Counted from the stretch's first letter, positions 7,978-17,327 are shown. The stretch: DNA of 64,000 nucleotides from Promicromonospora panici (GCF_900608595.1 NZ_UWYY01000007.1:218449-282448), one strand, 5' to 3'. Program-made: numbers and translations. The notes: generated by a model not told the origin, from the letters alone.

Positions 7978-10900
7978 TCAGTCGCCGCAGTAGCCCGGGA
8001 GCCACGGCGCGAGCCACCCGCCGTCGGAGGGGTCTGACGACGCTGGCGTCGTCGCTGCCGATGTCGGCTCGCAGACCTCCCCTGTCCCGTCGGCCTCCTC
8101 GGTCCCGTCGGCTTTGTCGCCCCCGACGTCGGGATCCTCGCCCCCGACTACCTCCTCGCCGCCGTCGGGGCACGTCATGCTGCCCCCCGGGAACGAACGG
8201 TCCACGGTGTGCGCCTCGCCCTCCAGCTGGCGGGTGAGCCGTACGGTGACGTTGCCCTCGCCGCTGATCGGGGTATTGCGGGTCACCTCGAGCGTCGTTG
8301 TCCCCGCGCCGACCTGCTTCTCCGGGCCTACCTCGCCGCTGCCCTCACGGACCAGCACGCCCATCCAGTCCCGGCCGGTCCGGTTCTCGACCGCGGCCGT
8401 GTGCTGGACGTGCCAGTCGTCGACACACTGCGCGGCAGTAGTGACCGTCACGGCCTCCGCGGGCCACTTCAGCTCGGCACACGACTCGAACGGGACCTTG
8501 AGCTTCGCGAGCGTCTTGCCGGCCGCCCTCAGGTCGACGGTCTCCGTGCCCCAGGCGACCGGGAAATCGATCCTCATCGACTCGCGCGGCTGCACCGTCC
8601 TGCTGATGTCACCGACGTGGAACAGCACGGGCAGCGTCGACCCGGTGTTGTCGGCCATGACGCTGAACATCTGCACCGAGCGGTCCTGCTCGGCGTTGAA
8701 CTCGCAGACCCCCGAGGCCATCGACTCGGACCCCTGGGCCGGATCGATCGTCGCGCCCTCGAAGGCCGCCTTCGGGTTGGTCTCCGGAACGACTGCCCGC
8801 ATGGGCGGGTCGCCGTCCTCGTCCACACCGTCGCGCGTCAGGCGGAAGGTGGCCTCGCCCGCGGCGAGCTCGGTCCGGCCCGTGTTCACCGTGAAGTTCA
8901 CGACGCCGCCCGGGGGCACGACGCGGCTCACCGACTCCATGGTCGAGTCACCGACGGGCACGGACATGACGGCGTTCATCATCTCGTCCGACGTGTTCTT
9001 CAGCGTGCCCTCGACCGCCACGGTGCCACCGGAGTTGAAGGTCCTCGCGCTCGTGTCGGTGGTCCACTTCGGCACGTAGCAGCCCGCCCGCTCGTGCGGA
9101 CCGGCCGGAACCCGGGTCTCGTAGGGGCGGCCGTCCACGTCCGTGGCCAGGACGAACGTCGCCTGGCCGGCCGGGACGCGCAGGCCGTCGTGCACCGTCA
9201 GCGTGGTGGACTCACCCGGCGCGAGGGTACCGGAGGAAGCCTTGCTGCCCGCCGCCTCGAGGGTGGCCCGCACCTCGTGCTGGGTCGTGTTGGTGTACGT
9301 ACCCGTGACGACCGAATCGGCGACGGCGGCGCCGCCCTCGGCCTCGCAGGACGCGGCGACCGTGCCCACGCCGTCCGCGGCATTGGCCCAGGCCGACGTC
9401 ACGACCAGCGTGGCCGACGCCGAGTGCGCGTTGCCCTCGAGGACGGGCCGGACGTTCGCGGCACCGAGCACGGTGGCCGACGACGACGGCGCCGCCGTCG
9501 CGGTCGTGATGTTCAGGGCCACCTCCGCGGTGGCCTGCGGCGCCAGCTCCACCGCCGCCGCGTCCGTGCCGGCGAGCGGCGCACAGCGCCAGGCGTTCGG
9601 CATCGCACCGGGCGCACACGTCAGCTCAGGCTGTGAGACGGCGGGCGTGACGCCGTCCGGCAGCGTCACGTCGACCGCCCAGCCGCCGGCCGGCACCGCA
9701 CGGTCGCCCGTGCTGGCGACGCGAACGGGTAGCGCGGCCACACCCGGGCTCGAAAGCGACACGTCAGCGGTCGCGGCGGACAGCTCCGGGCCGAAGGGGG
9801 CGACCGTCCGGCCGGGAAGGGTGCGGGCGACATGCTCGAGGCCGTCGGCCCAGACCTCGGTTCCGACGGGGTAGTCGCCGCCGAAGTTGGCCTGCACCCG
9901 CACCGTGACGTTGTGCTTCTGCCCCGGCGCGAGCTCCCCGAGCGAGCAGAGCAGCACGTTCGTCTGCTCCGTCGGCGTGCACGCGGACGGCCCGTCGCCG
10001 GCCACCGGCCCCACGGTGGAGGGCTCGCTGGGCGGTGACGTCGGCTCAGCTGTTGCCTCGCCGGCGGCGTCGGGTGCCCCACCGGACTCGGCGCTCTTGG
10101 CCGGGCCGGCGTCGGCGGACGCCTCGGGACTCGGCGTCACGATCTGGGCGCCGCCGTCCTCCGCGCCGTTGGCGTTGCCCGCCGAATCCTCGGGCGTCTC
10201 CACGGAGGCCGGTACCAGCCGTCCACCGACGCCCGTGCCGAACGGTCCCTCCGGCCTCGCGACGGTGAGCCCGGCGGGAAGATGGATCTCCAGCTGTGTG
10301 CCCGTGGCCGTGGCCTCGCCCGTGTTCTCGACGGAGAGCGTCAGGTCCTGAGGCTGGCGAGGGGCCAGCGGCTTCGAGGCGTCGTCGTAGTCGACCACGA
10401 GATAGTTGCTGGTGGTCGTGTCGCCCGGCCCGACGTCGGTGGGCAGCACGGGCTTGCCGTTGATCTCCTCGGAGCCCGGCAGCTCGCGGCCCTCGGTGGT
10501 GGTGATCACCTGGTCGGCGGCAATGGGCTCGGGCTCGGGCGGTCCGGCGATCTGCAGGGCCGCGACCACGCCGACCGCGGCGGCCGCGAGCGCACCTGCT
10601 GCAACGCTCCCACCCGTGGCAGCGGCCGCGGCGGAGGCGATGGCACCGGCGGTCGCGGAGACGGCGGACGACACCGCACCGGAGAAAGTCCCGGCCGAGG
10701 CCGCGCCAACACCCACGGTGGCCGGTGCACCGGCTGCTGCTCCGGCCCCCGCTCCGGCCTTGGCCGCTATCGCGAGCCCGCCGATCGGCGCCCCCGCACC
10801 GACGAGGGCCAGCCCGCCCGCGCCCAGCACCAGCGGGGCGATGACGGTCTTCATGCCGTGCGCGACGTCGTGGAGCTCGAGCACGAGCGCGTTGCAGGTA

Positions 10901-11586
10901 CCGCAGGTGGCGAGGTGCTCGGTGATCTTCGTGGTCTCGCGCTTGGACAGGCTCTCGCGCACGTACCCGCCGAGCAGCGGGTTCACGCTGCGGCACGTGT
11001 CCGACGGCGCATGCGTCAGGTGCTGCTGCAGGTAGCCCGCGCGCAGAGCTTCCTTGGCGCGGTAGAGCAGGGCCGAGACGCCGTTCGGGCTGAGCCCGAG
11101 CACGGGTGCCACCTGGGCCGGCTTCACGTCGTCGACCAGCACGTACCAGAGCACCTCGCGCCAGCGCTCGGGCAGGTCGGCGTACGCCTTGTAGATCACG
11201 CTGCGCTCGAAGCCGGCGAGCGCCGGGTCCTCTTCGGACGCCACTCGGCCGAGCACGGACTCGATCTCGTCGTCCGTGGAGGGGCGGGTTCGCGCGGCGC
11301 CACGGGAGACGTCGAACGCCCGGTGGCGGACCACCGTGTACAGGTAGGGGCGGAACCCGGCGTCGGGCCCGGCGCCCCGGCGGAGCATCTCGAACAGCTT
11401 GCTGAACGCGTCGGCGACGACGTCCTCGGCGTCGGTCGGCGAGACGTACTGGCGGGCGAGCGCCCGTGCGGCGGCCGCGTGCCGCTCGTAGAGCACACCA
11501 AAAGCGTCACGGTCACCCGACCTGACCTGCAGGATCAGTTCCGCGTCGCTCGGGGTTCCCCCGGTGCTGCTCTCGGCTTGCTTCAC
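7978..11586 (-). CDS. ECF sigma factor fused to zinc finger, hydrophobic segments and large C-terminal ectodomain
   Basis: About 1202 residues. Residues ~12-85 are sigma region 2 (QVRSGDRDAFGVLYERH, SPTDAEDVVADAFSKLF, FRPYLYTVVRHRAFD). Residues ~130-185 are region 4 (YADLPERWREVLWY, VAPVLGLSPNGVSALLYRAKEAL). At ~195-230 lies a ZAS-like zinc finger (EHLATCGTC), normally found in separate anti-sigma proteins. Next come Ala/Gly-rich hydrophobic stretches (about 240-355), long enough to cross the membrane. The last ~840 residues, Thr/Ser/Val/Pro-rich, contain repeated beta-sandwich modules of a CARDB/DUF11-like look (LTLSVENTGEATATG, VTVRVQANF) and scattered cysteines. Family knowledge: a few actinobacterial ECF groups carry membrane-type extensions; the exact group is not assigned. 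Inference: a one-polypeptide sensor whose sigma part is held at the membrane. GTG 11586 is chosen because only poor TTG alternatives lie upstream; TATAGT at 11621-11626 could be its -10. Confidence 0.85.
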   Translation of the reverse strand: MKQAESSTGGTPSDAELILQVRSGDRDAFGVLYERHAAAARALARQYVSPTDAEDVVADAFSKLFEMLRRGAGPDAGFRPYLYTVVRHRAFDVSRGAARTRPSTDDEIESVLGRVASEEDPALAGFERSVIYKAYADLPERWREVLWYVLVDDVKPAQVAPVLGLSPNGVSALLYRAKEALRAGYLQQHLTHAPSDTCRSVNPLLGGYVRESLSKRETTKITEHLATCGTCNALVLELHDVAHGMKTVIAPLVLGAGGLALVGAGAPIGGLAIAAKAGAGAGAAAGAPATVGVGAASAGTFSGAVSSAVSATAGAIASAAAAATGGSVAAGALAAAAVGVVAALQIAGPPEPEPIAADQVITTTEGRELPGSEEINGKPVLPTDVGPGDTTTSNYLVVDYDDASKPLAPRQPQDLTLSVENTGEATATGTQLEIHLPAGLTVARPEGPFGTGVGGRLVPASVETPEDSAGNANGAEDGGAQIVTPSPEASADAGPAKSAESGGAPDAAGEATAEPTSPPSEPSTVGPVAGDGPSACTPTEQTNVLLCSLGELAPGQKHNVTVRVQANFGGDYPVGTEVWADGLEHVARTLPGRTVAPFGPELSAATADVSLSSPGVAALPVRVASTGDRAVPAGGWAVDVTLPDGVTPAVSQPELTCAPGAMPNAWRCAPLAGTDAAAVELAPQATAEVALNITTATAAPSSSATVLGAANVRPVLEGNAHSASATLVVTSAWANAADGVGTVAASCEAEGGAAVADSVVTGTYTNTTQHEVRATLEAAGSKASSGTLAPGESTTLTVHDGLRVPAGQATFVLATDVDGRPYETRVPAGPHERAGCYVPKWTTDTSARTFNSGGTVAVEGTLKNTSDEMMNAVMSVPVGDSTMESVSRVVPPGGVVNFTVNTGRTELAAGEATFRLTRDGVDEDGDPPMRAVVPETNPKAAFEGATIDPAQGSESMASGVCEFNAEQDRSVQMFSVMADNTGSTLPVLFHVGDISRTVQPRESMRIDFPVAWGTETVDLRAAGKTLAKLKVPFESCAELKWPAEAVTVTTAAQCVDDWHVQHTAAVENRTGRDWMGVLVREGSGEVGPEKQVGAGTTTLEVTRNTPISGEGNVTVRLTRQLEGEAHTVDRSFPGGSMTCPDGGEEVVGGEDPDVGGDKADGTEEADGTGEVCEPTSAATTPASSDPSDGGWLAPWLPGYCGD

Positions 11587-11702
11587 GTCTACCCAGACTC
11601 TCGGCCGTATCCTGCCCAAGACTATAGAGCCAGCTCGGCGATTTAGGGTGGAAAAAAATATTTCCCGGGTGAAGTGGGGTACACCACGGCCGAAGGTGCG
11701 TC

Positions 11703-12500
11703 ATGATGTATCCCCGTGAGGGTCCCTTCATCATGAGCGAGTCCCAGAAGGAGGCGCAGGTGCGTGTACATAACCTGCGCGAGCGGTGGCGCGCTACGAG
11801 TCTTGCCTCGGTCTGGATCCGGCCGAACGACTGGGAGCATCCCGCCGCAGAAGCGCTCGCCGAGGCATTGGCCGAGGGGCGCGGCGTCATAGCGCCCGCA
11901 GAGCGTCTGGGAGCCGCACGAGCCGCCGTCGGCGCCGGCATCACCGAGGCCCTGGACGACGTCGCCTGCCTCTACGCCGCCTTCGGCCGCCCCACGGACG
12001 TAGGCGCGCTGCGCGCAGCGGCGATCGGCTGGGTCGGGGAGCGCGAGCGCGTCCCCTACCAGATCGCCACGCACGACCCTTCGACGGGGCTGCCGACCGG
12101 TGAGTACCTCGGCGAACGGCTCCGCGAGACCTACGGCACGGCGCAGCGTTCCGGCAGCACCGCTGGGACCTCCCACTGCCTGCTCGTGCTCGACGTCGGC
12201 CTCGAAAACCTGGACACGTGGCAACGGCTCGCGCGTTCCGCCGCGATCGGCAGGACGCTGCAGCAGGTCTTCGGTGAGGGCCACCCGATGGCCGCGATCG
12301 GCGACGGCACGTTCGTGGTGCTGTGCGAGCGCGGCCCCGCGACCGCCGAGCTGGGCCAGTCGCTCCGCCGCGTCGTGGAGCGCAACGCCGAGGTGCTCGG
12401 CCTCACGACCGAGGTCCGCCGACCGACCCGGGTGTGGGTGGAACGCCTGCCCGCGACGCACGACGACGCTCTGCTCCTGATGGACCACCTGGCCCGCTGA
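11703..12500 (+). CDS. Degenerate GGDEF-like protein, divergent from the sigma fusion
   Basis: 265 residues, soluble. The N-terminal ~115 residues are helical, with no recognised domain. From about residue 120 the sequence resembles the start of a diguanylate cyclase domain (THDPSTGLPTGEYLGERL parallels the usual D-TGL-NR motif). The fold continues with LLVLDVGLENLDTW and AAIGDGTFVVLCERG, but the catalytic GG(D/E)EF loop is replaced by AIGDGTFVVL. It cannot be an active cyclase by that criterion. It might bind a nucleotide or serve as a protein-interaction module. Start ATG 11703 (GAAGG upstream); an alternative ATG lies at 11733. It shares a 116-bp divergent region with the sigma factor, hinting at co-regulation. 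Confidence 0.65.
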   Translation: MMYPREGPFIMSESQKEAQVRVHNLRERWRATSLASVWIRPNDWEHPAAEALAEALAEGRGVIAPAERLGAARAAVGAGITEALDDVACLYAAFGRPTDVGALRAAAIGWVGERERVPYQIATHDPSTGLPTGEYLGERLRETYGTAQRSGSTAGTSHCLLVLDVGLENLDTWQRLARSAAIGRTLQQVFGEGHPMAAIGDGTFVVLCERGPATAELGQSLRRVVERNAEVLGLTTEVRRPTRVWVERLPATHDDALLLMDHLAR

Positions 12501-12515
12501 GCCCACACGACACCG

Positions 12516-12549
12516 CAGGGCGCCTACTCAGTGTCGAGTAGGCGCCCTG
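12516..12549. terminator. Strong hairpin terminator after the GGDEF-like gene
   Basis: CAGGGCGCCTACTC and GAGTAGGCGCCCTG form perfect 14-bp arms with a 6-nt loop, 16 nt after the stop at 12500. It faces the convergent DUF1540 gene, so it may serve both. Confidence 0.8.
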
Positions 12550-12614
12550 GCTGGTTCCGGGGGACCTTCCGGCGATGGTTTGGTCCGGGGATGGAGATGT
12601 CTTGGGGCGTGCGG

Positions 12615-12923
12615 TCAGCCCTCCTGGAACGTGAGGCAGTCGGGGTGCGTCGGGTCCTCGGGCCCTGGGCCTACGCGGACCGCCGTGGCGTTGCACTCCA
12701 GGTGATCGTTGTGGACGCACTCCTCGCGCTGGCAGGCGCCGACGTGGGCGATGACCTTCTCGAGGCCGCCCTTGTGGCTCAGCGGGATGAACGTGGCGCA
12801 GGAGGCGTCCCCGGTGTGCCCCGCGATCGTGACGGCGCCCGCGTGGCAGCCGTGCTCGTGGTTGTAGCCGCAGCCGTCGATCGAACACTCCACGACCTCG
12901 GGCATTTCCATCAGCGTGCTCAT
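12615..12923 (-). CDS. Two-module DUF1540 cysteine-rich protein
   Basis: 102 residues with two successive DUF1540 modules: VECSIDGCGYNHEHGCHAG...ASCATF (about 10-45) and HVGACQREECVHNDHLECNA...PDCLTF (about 56-98). Each has the C-x(3-4)-C...C...C spacing expected for a small metal-binding fold, plus His residues. The family is common in actinobacteria and firmicutes and its function is not established. The start at 12923 is set by GAGGAG 7 nt upstream. The upstream 165 bp are unusually AT-rich for this genome and hold two inverted repeats with GGAAT/ATTCC arms, so the gene is probably tightly regulated, perhaps by metal or stress. Confidence 0.8.
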   Translation of the reverse strand: MSTLMEMPEVVECSIDGCGYNHEHGCHAGAVTIAGHTGDASCATFIPLSHKGGLEKVIAHVGACQREECVHNDHLECNATAVRVGPGPEDPTHPDCLTFQEG

Positions 12924-12956
12924 GGGTTTTCTCCTCGCTCGGTGCGCCGCTCCTCC

Positions 12957-13024
12957 AGGAATATCCCCGATCATATTCCTGAAATGCAGAACGCGTGGAG
13001 CAAGGAATGCCTTACCTACATTCC
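12957..13024. promoter_or_regulatory. AT-rich regulatory region with two palindromes upstream of the DUF1540 gene
   Basis: AGGAATAT-N8-ATATTCCT (12957-12980) and GGAATG-N9-CATTCC (13004-13024) are two inverted repeats with related GGAAT half-sites, within a stretch whose GC is visibly lower than the rest of the window. They lie 34-101 bp before the DUF1540 start and end about 65 bp from the 3' end of hspR. Likely a promoter/operator; the regulator is unknown. Confidence 0.5.
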
Positions 13025-13088
13025 GCACGCATTCTCGATTAACGAAAGAATTGCGTTGCCGAAATCTGCGTGCGGCCGAAGGAGCCGG

Positions 13089-13541
13089 TCACTCCTCGCG
13101 GCGGGGCGCCGGCCGCCAGAGCACCACAGCGCCGCCGCGGACGGCGCGATGCTCGAGGTCGACCCGCATCGCCGCGCTGCGGACCCGCTGACCGCGCTGC
13201 ACCACCACGACGTCGCCGGCGTCCGGGCCCGCAGCGAACACGCGGCTCTCCTCCTGGACGCGCATGAGCAGGTCACCGAGGCGTTCCTCCAGGACCGAGA
13301 CGTGTGCCTCCAGGTCGAGGATGCGCTTGATCCCGGCGAGGTTGATGCCCTCGACCTGCGCGAGCCGCTGCACCTGCAGCAGGCGCGCCACGTCCCGGCG
13401 GGAGTACCGGCGGCCCCTGCCGCGGGTGCGCCGGGGCACCACCAGGCCGAGCCGGTCGTACTGGCGCAGCGTCTGTGGGTGCATTCCCGCGAGCTCCGCG
13501 GCCTTGGAGACGGTGAGCACGGGTGCGTCGTCGTCGACCAT
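13089..13541 (-). CDS. hspR: HspR, MerR-family repressor of the heat-shock operon
   Basis: 150 residues. N-terminal MerR helix-turn-helix (LTVSKAAELAGMHPQTLRQYDRLGLVVPRRT), the wing GRRYSRRDVARLL, then the dimerising coiled coil (EGINLAGIKRILDLEAHVSVLEERL). HspR binds HAIR inverted repeats and represses dnaK operons, with DnaK as co-repressor. It is the last gene of dnaK-grpE-dnaJ-hspR here, the classic arrangement, and two HAIR sites precede dnaK, so autoregulation is expected. Start ATG 13541 follows GGGAGGGGCAC. The C-terminal ~40 residues are basic/hydrophobic and variable in the family. Confidence 0.95.
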   Translation of the reverse strand: MVDDDAPVLTVSKAAELAGMHPQTLRQYDRLGLVVPRRTRGRGRRYSRRDVARLLQVQRLAQVEGINLAGIKRILDLEAHVSVLEERLGDLLMRVQEESRVFAAGPDAGDVVVVQRGQRVRSAAMRVDLEHRAVRGGAVVLWRPAPRREE

Positions 13542-13633
13542 GTGCCCCTCCCCTGTCTCATTCGCGCTGTTTTGCGTCCGGGCAGATTAACCGAACTCGG
13601 CGCGATGGGGCAGCCGCCCCACCGCGCCGATCG

Positions 13634-14638
13634 TCATTCCGCCGCCCGCTCGGCCAATCCGACGCGCACGTCCTCGCCGTCGCTCTCGGCGGCGAACGTC
13701 TCGAGCGCCTCCTTGGCCTTCTTGCTGAGCTTCTGCGGCACGACCACCTGCACGCTGACGAGCAGGTCTCCTGTCGCGTTCGCCGTCCGCACCCCGCGCC
13801 CTTTGACGCGGAGCACCCGGCCCGACGGCGTTCCCGCGGGCACCTTCAGCCGCACGGTCGCCCCGTCCAGGGTCGGCGCCTCCAGCGTGGTGCCGAGGGC
13901 CGCCTCCGCGAACGTGACGGGCACAGTCATGCGCAGGTCATAACCGTCCAGCGTCCACACCGGGTGCGGCGCCACGTGGACGGTGACCACGAGGTCCCCC
14001 GGGGGACCTCCGTTCGTGCCGGGCCGACCCTTGCCACGCAGGCGGATCTTCTTGCCGTCGTTGATCCCCGCCGGGATCCGGGCGGTGATGGTGCGGCCGT
14101 TGACCTCGAGGTCCGCGGTCGTGCCCTCCACTGCCGCACGGAACGGCAGCGTGACCTGCGCGACGACGTCGGCGCCGGGGCTCGGTGCGGTGAACCCGGT
14201 GGGGCCGGCCGAGGGGTATCCCTGCCTGCCGCCACCGAACATCGAGCCGAGGATGTCCTCGAAGCCCGCGCCGGTCCCACCCTGCGAGTAGCGGACCCGG
14301 GGCCCGCCCCGGCCGGCACCCTGGCCGCCGAACATGGCGCCCATGATGTCCTCGAAGCCGCCTGCACCGGCACCGCCGGGACCCGCGGAGAAGCGGGCGC
14401 CGCCCGCCATCGCGCGCACGGCGTCGTACTGCCGGCGCTGCTCCGGGTCGGACAGGACCGCGTAGGCCTCGCCGATCTCCTTGAACCTGGTCTCCGCCGC
14501 CGCGTTGCCCTGGTTCTGGTCCGGATGATGCTGGCGCGCCAGCTTGCGGTAGGCCCGCTTGATGGCCGCGTCGTCGGCGTCCTTGGGCACGCCCAGCACG
14601 GCGTAGAAGTCCTTCTCCATCCAGTCCTGACCGGTCAT
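13634..14638 (-). CDS. dnaJ: DnaJ-type co-chaperone lacking the zinc-finger domain
   Basis: 334 codons. J domain at residues ~5-75, with HPD in ARQHHPDQNQGN. A Gly/Phe-rich linker (MFGGQ, MFGGGRQG) follows, then two C-terminal substrate-binding domains (VTLPFRAAVEGTTADL, GDLVVTVHVAPHPVW, LRMTVPVTFAEAALG). The four CXXCXGXG repeats of canonical DnaJ are absent, so in architecture it resembles CbpA/DnaJ2. It stimulates DnaK ATPase and delivers clients. Start: M at 14638 after GGAGGTGCC; an upstream in-frame start at 14707 would almost abut grpE and lacks a ribosome site. It lies 76 nt after grpE in the heat-shock operon. Confidence 0.92.
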   Translation of the reverse strand: MTGQDWMEKDFYAVLGVPKDADDAAIKRAYRKLARQHHPDQNQGNAAAETRFKEIGEAYAVLSDPEQRRQYDAVRAMAGGARFSAGPGGAGAGGFEDIMGAMFGGQGAGRGGPRVRYSQGGTGAGFEDILGSMFGGGRQGYPSAGPTGFTAPSPGADVVAQVTLPFRAAVEGTTADLEVNGRTITARIPAGINDGKKIRLRGKGRPGTNGGPPGDLVVTVHVAPHPVWTLDGYDLRMTVPVTFAEAALGTTLEAPTLDGATVRLKVPAGTPSGRVLRVKGRGVRTANATGDLLVSVQVVVPQKLSKKAKEALETFAAESDGEDVRVGLAERAAE

Positions 14639-14714
14639 GGCACCTCCTTCCGCGTCGATACCGGTGGTCGGGCTCGTCGAGACCTGGGCCTCGACGAGCT
14701 CGACCACCGAGCGA

Positions 14715-15422
14715 TCACTCCGGTCCGACGACGCCCACGCGTGCCGCCCGGACCACCTTCTCGCCGATCTTGTACCCGGGCTCCACCACGAGGTTCACCG
14801 TGGTGGCCGCCGCGTCCGCGTCGGTCGAGTGCATGAGCGCCTCGTGCACGGTGGGGTCGAACTCCTCACCCACCTTGCCGAACCGCTCGACGCCGAACTT
14901 CTGGAGGCTCTGGTCGAGCTTCTCCGCGATCGCCGCCATGGCGCCGCTCAGCTCGCCGTGCTGCTTCGCCCGCTCCACGTCGTCGAGAACGGGCAGCAAG
15001 GCGGCCAGGACGTCCTGCACACCCCGGTTCCGCGCGGCCTCCTGGTCGCGCAGGGCCCGGTTGCGGTAGTTCGTGAAGCTGGCCCGCTCACGCTGCAGCG
15101 CATCCAGGTGCTCGGCAGCCTCGGCCTTCGCCTTGAGCACCTCGGAGGCCTCCGCGGCGTCACCGGACGGCTCGAAGTCGAGCCCTTCCAGCGGGTCGCC
15201 GGAGGCGTCCTGGATCTCGGCAGCGTCGACCATCGGCTCGGGCGAGTCCGCAGACGCGGACTCATCCGCCGAGGCCGACGTGGCGTCGTCCGCCGGCGCG
15301 GGCTCGGCCGGGCGGGCCTGGTCACCGGAGTTGTTCACCTTGCGCTTGTCCGTGAACTGGAAGGGGTGCTCCCCCGAGCCCTCGGGCTCAGGGGGACCCT
15401 GCGAGTTGTTCTGTTCGGTCAC
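14715..15422 (-). CDS. grpE: GrpE nucleotide-exchange factor
   Basis: 235 residues, longer than the usual ~200 because of an acidic/Ala-rich N-terminal extension (residues ~1-85). The core has the long dimer helix ([29 protein letters not shown]) and the C-terminal beta domain ([32 protein letters not shown]). It exchanges ADP on DnaK. The ATG overlaps the dnaK stop as ATGA (15419-15422), so translation is coupled. Confidence 0.96.
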   Translation of the reverse strand: MTEQNNSQGPPEPEGSGEHPFQFTDKRKVNNSGDQARPAEPAPADDATSASADESASADSPEPMVDAAEIQDASGDPLEGLDFEPSGDAAEASEVLKAKAEAAEHLDALQRERASFTNYRNRALRDQEAARNRGVQDVLAALLPVLDDVERAKQHGELSGAMAAIAEKLDQSLQKFGVERFGKVGEEFDPTVHEALMHSTDADAAATTVNLVVEPGYKIGEKVVRAARVGVVGPE

Positions 15423-17284
15423 TTGCGGTCGTCCTCGTCGTCCACGATCTCGGCGTCGACGACGTCCTCCTCGGGGGCGGACTGCGCGTTCGCCGTCTGC
15501 GGGCCGCCCTCGGCACCCTGTGCCGCGGGCTGCTCGGCCGAGTACAGCGCCTCACCAATCTTCTGGGAGGAGGCGCCGAGCTTCTCGTACGACGTCTTCA
15601 CGGCGTCGGCGTCCTCGCCCTCGAGCGCGGACTTCACCGCGGCGATGTCCGCCTCGACCTCGGTGACGACCTCGGCCGGGAGCTTGTCGCGGTTGTCCGC
15701 GATCTGCTTCTCCATGGAGTACGCGAAGGCCTCGGCCTGGTTGCGGGTGTCCGCCTCCTCGCGACGCTTCTTGTCCTCGTCGGCGTGCGCCTCGGCGTCC
15801 TTGACCATGCGGTCGATGTCCTCCTTGGGGAGGGCCGAACCGCCGGTGATCTTCATCGACTGCTCCATGCCCGTGCCGCGGTCCTTGGCGGACACGTGCA
15901 CGATGCCGTTCGCGTCGATGTCGAACGTGACCTCGATCTGCGGCACGCCGCGCGGGGCCGGCGCGATACCGGTGAGCTCGAAGACGCCCAGCGGCTTGTT
16001 GTCGCGCGTGAACTCGCGCTCGCCCTGGAACACCTGGATCGCCACGGACGGCTGGTTGTCGTCCGCCGTGGAGAAGACCTCGCTGCGCTTGGTCGGGATG
16101 GCCGTGTTGCGCTCGATGAGCTTGGTCATCACGCCACCCTTGGTCTCGATGCCGAGGGACAGCGGGGTGACGTCGATCAGCAGGACGTCCTTGCGGTCAC
16201 CGGAGATGACACCGGCCTGCAGGACGGCGCCGACGGCCACGACCTCGTCCGGGTTCACGCCCTTGTTGGGCTCACGGCCACCGGTGAGCTCCTTGACGAC
16301 CTCGGTCACGGCGGGCATACGGGTGGAACCGCCGACGAGCACGACGTGGTCGATGTCGGAGACCGAGATGCCGGCGTCGCGGATGACCGCGTGGAACGGC
16401 GACTTGGTGCGGTCGATGAGGTCCTGCGTCATCTGCTGGAACTGAGCGCGCGTGAGCTTCTCGTCCAGGTGGATGGGGCCGTTCTCGCTCATCGACAGGT
16501 ACTGCATCGAGATGTTGGTGCTCGTCGCGGACGAGAGCTCCTTCTTGGCCTGCTCGGCCGCCTCGCGGAGGCGCTGGAGCGCGATCTTGTCCTTCGACAG
16601 GTCGACGCCCGAGGAGTTCTTCACCTGCTTGATGAGGTGCTCCACGACGCGCTGGTCCCAGTCGTCACCGCCGAGGCGGTTGTCACCCGAGGTGGCCCGC
16701 ACCTGGATGGTCGAGAAGTCGTCCTCGTCCTTGCCCACCTCGAGCAGGGACACGTCGAACGTGCCGCCACCGAGGTCGAAGACCAGGATGAGCTCGTCCT
16801 CCTTGCCCTTGTCCAGGCCGTAGGCGAGGGCGGCAGCGGTGGGCTCGTTGACGATGCGCTTGACGTCGAGGCCGGCGATCTGGCCGGCGTCCTTCGTCGC
16901 CTGACGCTCAGCGTCGTTGAAGTAGGCGGGGACCGTGATCACGGCCTCCGTGACGGGCTCGCCCAGGTACTCCTCGGCGTCGCGCTTGAGCTTGCCCAGG
17001 ATGCGGGCGGAGATCTCCTGCGGCGTGTACTTCTTGTCGTCGATGTCCACGCTCCAGTCGGTGCCCATGTGGCGCTTGACCGAGGAGATGGTGCGGTCCA
17101 CGTTGGTGACCGCCTGACGCTTGGCGACCTCACCCACCAGGACCTCGCCGGTCTTGGAGAACGCGACCACCGAGGGGGTGGTCCGCGAGCCCTCCGCGTT
17201 GGCGATGACGGTGGGCTCGCCACCTTCAAGAACCGCCACCACCGAGTTCGTGGTGCCGAGGTCGATACCTACTGCGCGTGCCAT
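15419..17284 (-). CDS. dnaK: Hsp70 chaperone DnaK
   Basis: 621 residues, normal for actinobacterial DnaK. ATPase domain with [35 protein letters not shown] and [11 protein letters not shown]. The linker [11 protein letters not shown] is followed by the substrate-binding domain and an acidic tail ([15 protein letters not shown]). Start ATG 17284 is fixed by GGAGGAAGG upstream and by homology; the frame extends 23 codons further without support. First gene of dnaK-grpE-dnaJ-hspR; two HAIR boxes at 24 and 86 bp upstream control it. A long open frame on the other strand here is a codon-bias shadow. Confidence 0.99.
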   Translation of the reverse strand: MARAVGIDLGTTNSVVAVLEGGEPTVIANAEGSRTTPSVVAFSKTGEVLVGEVAKRQAVTNVDRTISSVKRHMGTDWSVDIDDKKYTPQEISARILGKLKRDAEEYLGEPVTEAVITVPAYFNDAERQATKDAGQIAGLDVKRIVNEPTAAALAYGLDKGKEDELILVFDLGGGTFDVSLLEVGKDEDDFSTIQVRATSGDNRLGGDDWDQRVVEHLIKQVKNSSGVDLSKDKIALQRLREAAEQAKKELSSATSTNISMQYLSMSENGPIHLDEKLTRAQFQQMTQDLIDRTKSPFHAVIRDAGISVSDIDHVVLVGGSTRMPAVTEVVKELTGGREPNKGVNPDEVVAVGAVLQAGVISGDRKDVLLIDVTPLSLGIETKGGVMTKLIERNTAIPTKRSEVFSTADDNQPSVAIQVFQGEREFTRDNKPLGVFELTGIAPAPRGVPQIEVTFDIDANGIVHVSAKDRGTGMEQSMKITGGSALPKEDIDRMVKDAEAHADEDKKRREEADTRNQAEAFAYSMEKQIADNRDKLPAEVVTEVEADIAAVKSALEGEDADAVKTSYEKLGASSQKIGEALYSAEQPAAQGAEGGPQTANAQSAPEEDVVDAEIVDDEDDRK

Positions 17285-17306
17285 GTTGACTGCCTTCCTC
17301 CGACAG

Positions 17307-17327
17307 ATTGAGTCTTCTGCACTCAAC
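17307..17327. promoter_or_regulatory. HAIR operator 1 (HspR binding site)
   Basis: ATTGAGT-N7-ACTCAAC, matching the HAIR consensus CTTGAGT-N7-ACTCAAG in its central bases. It lies 23 bp before the dnaK ATG, so bound HspR would block the promoter or leader. Confidence 0.9.

Noticed and set aside
15785..17311. 508-codon open frame antisense to dnaK (and similar long frames antisense to egtD-like, thiB and sigma genes)
   Set aside because: Typical shadow frames caused by high third-position GC; composition is Arg/Gly/Pro/His/Val-biased, no start sites and no homology, whereas the other strand has clear proteins.
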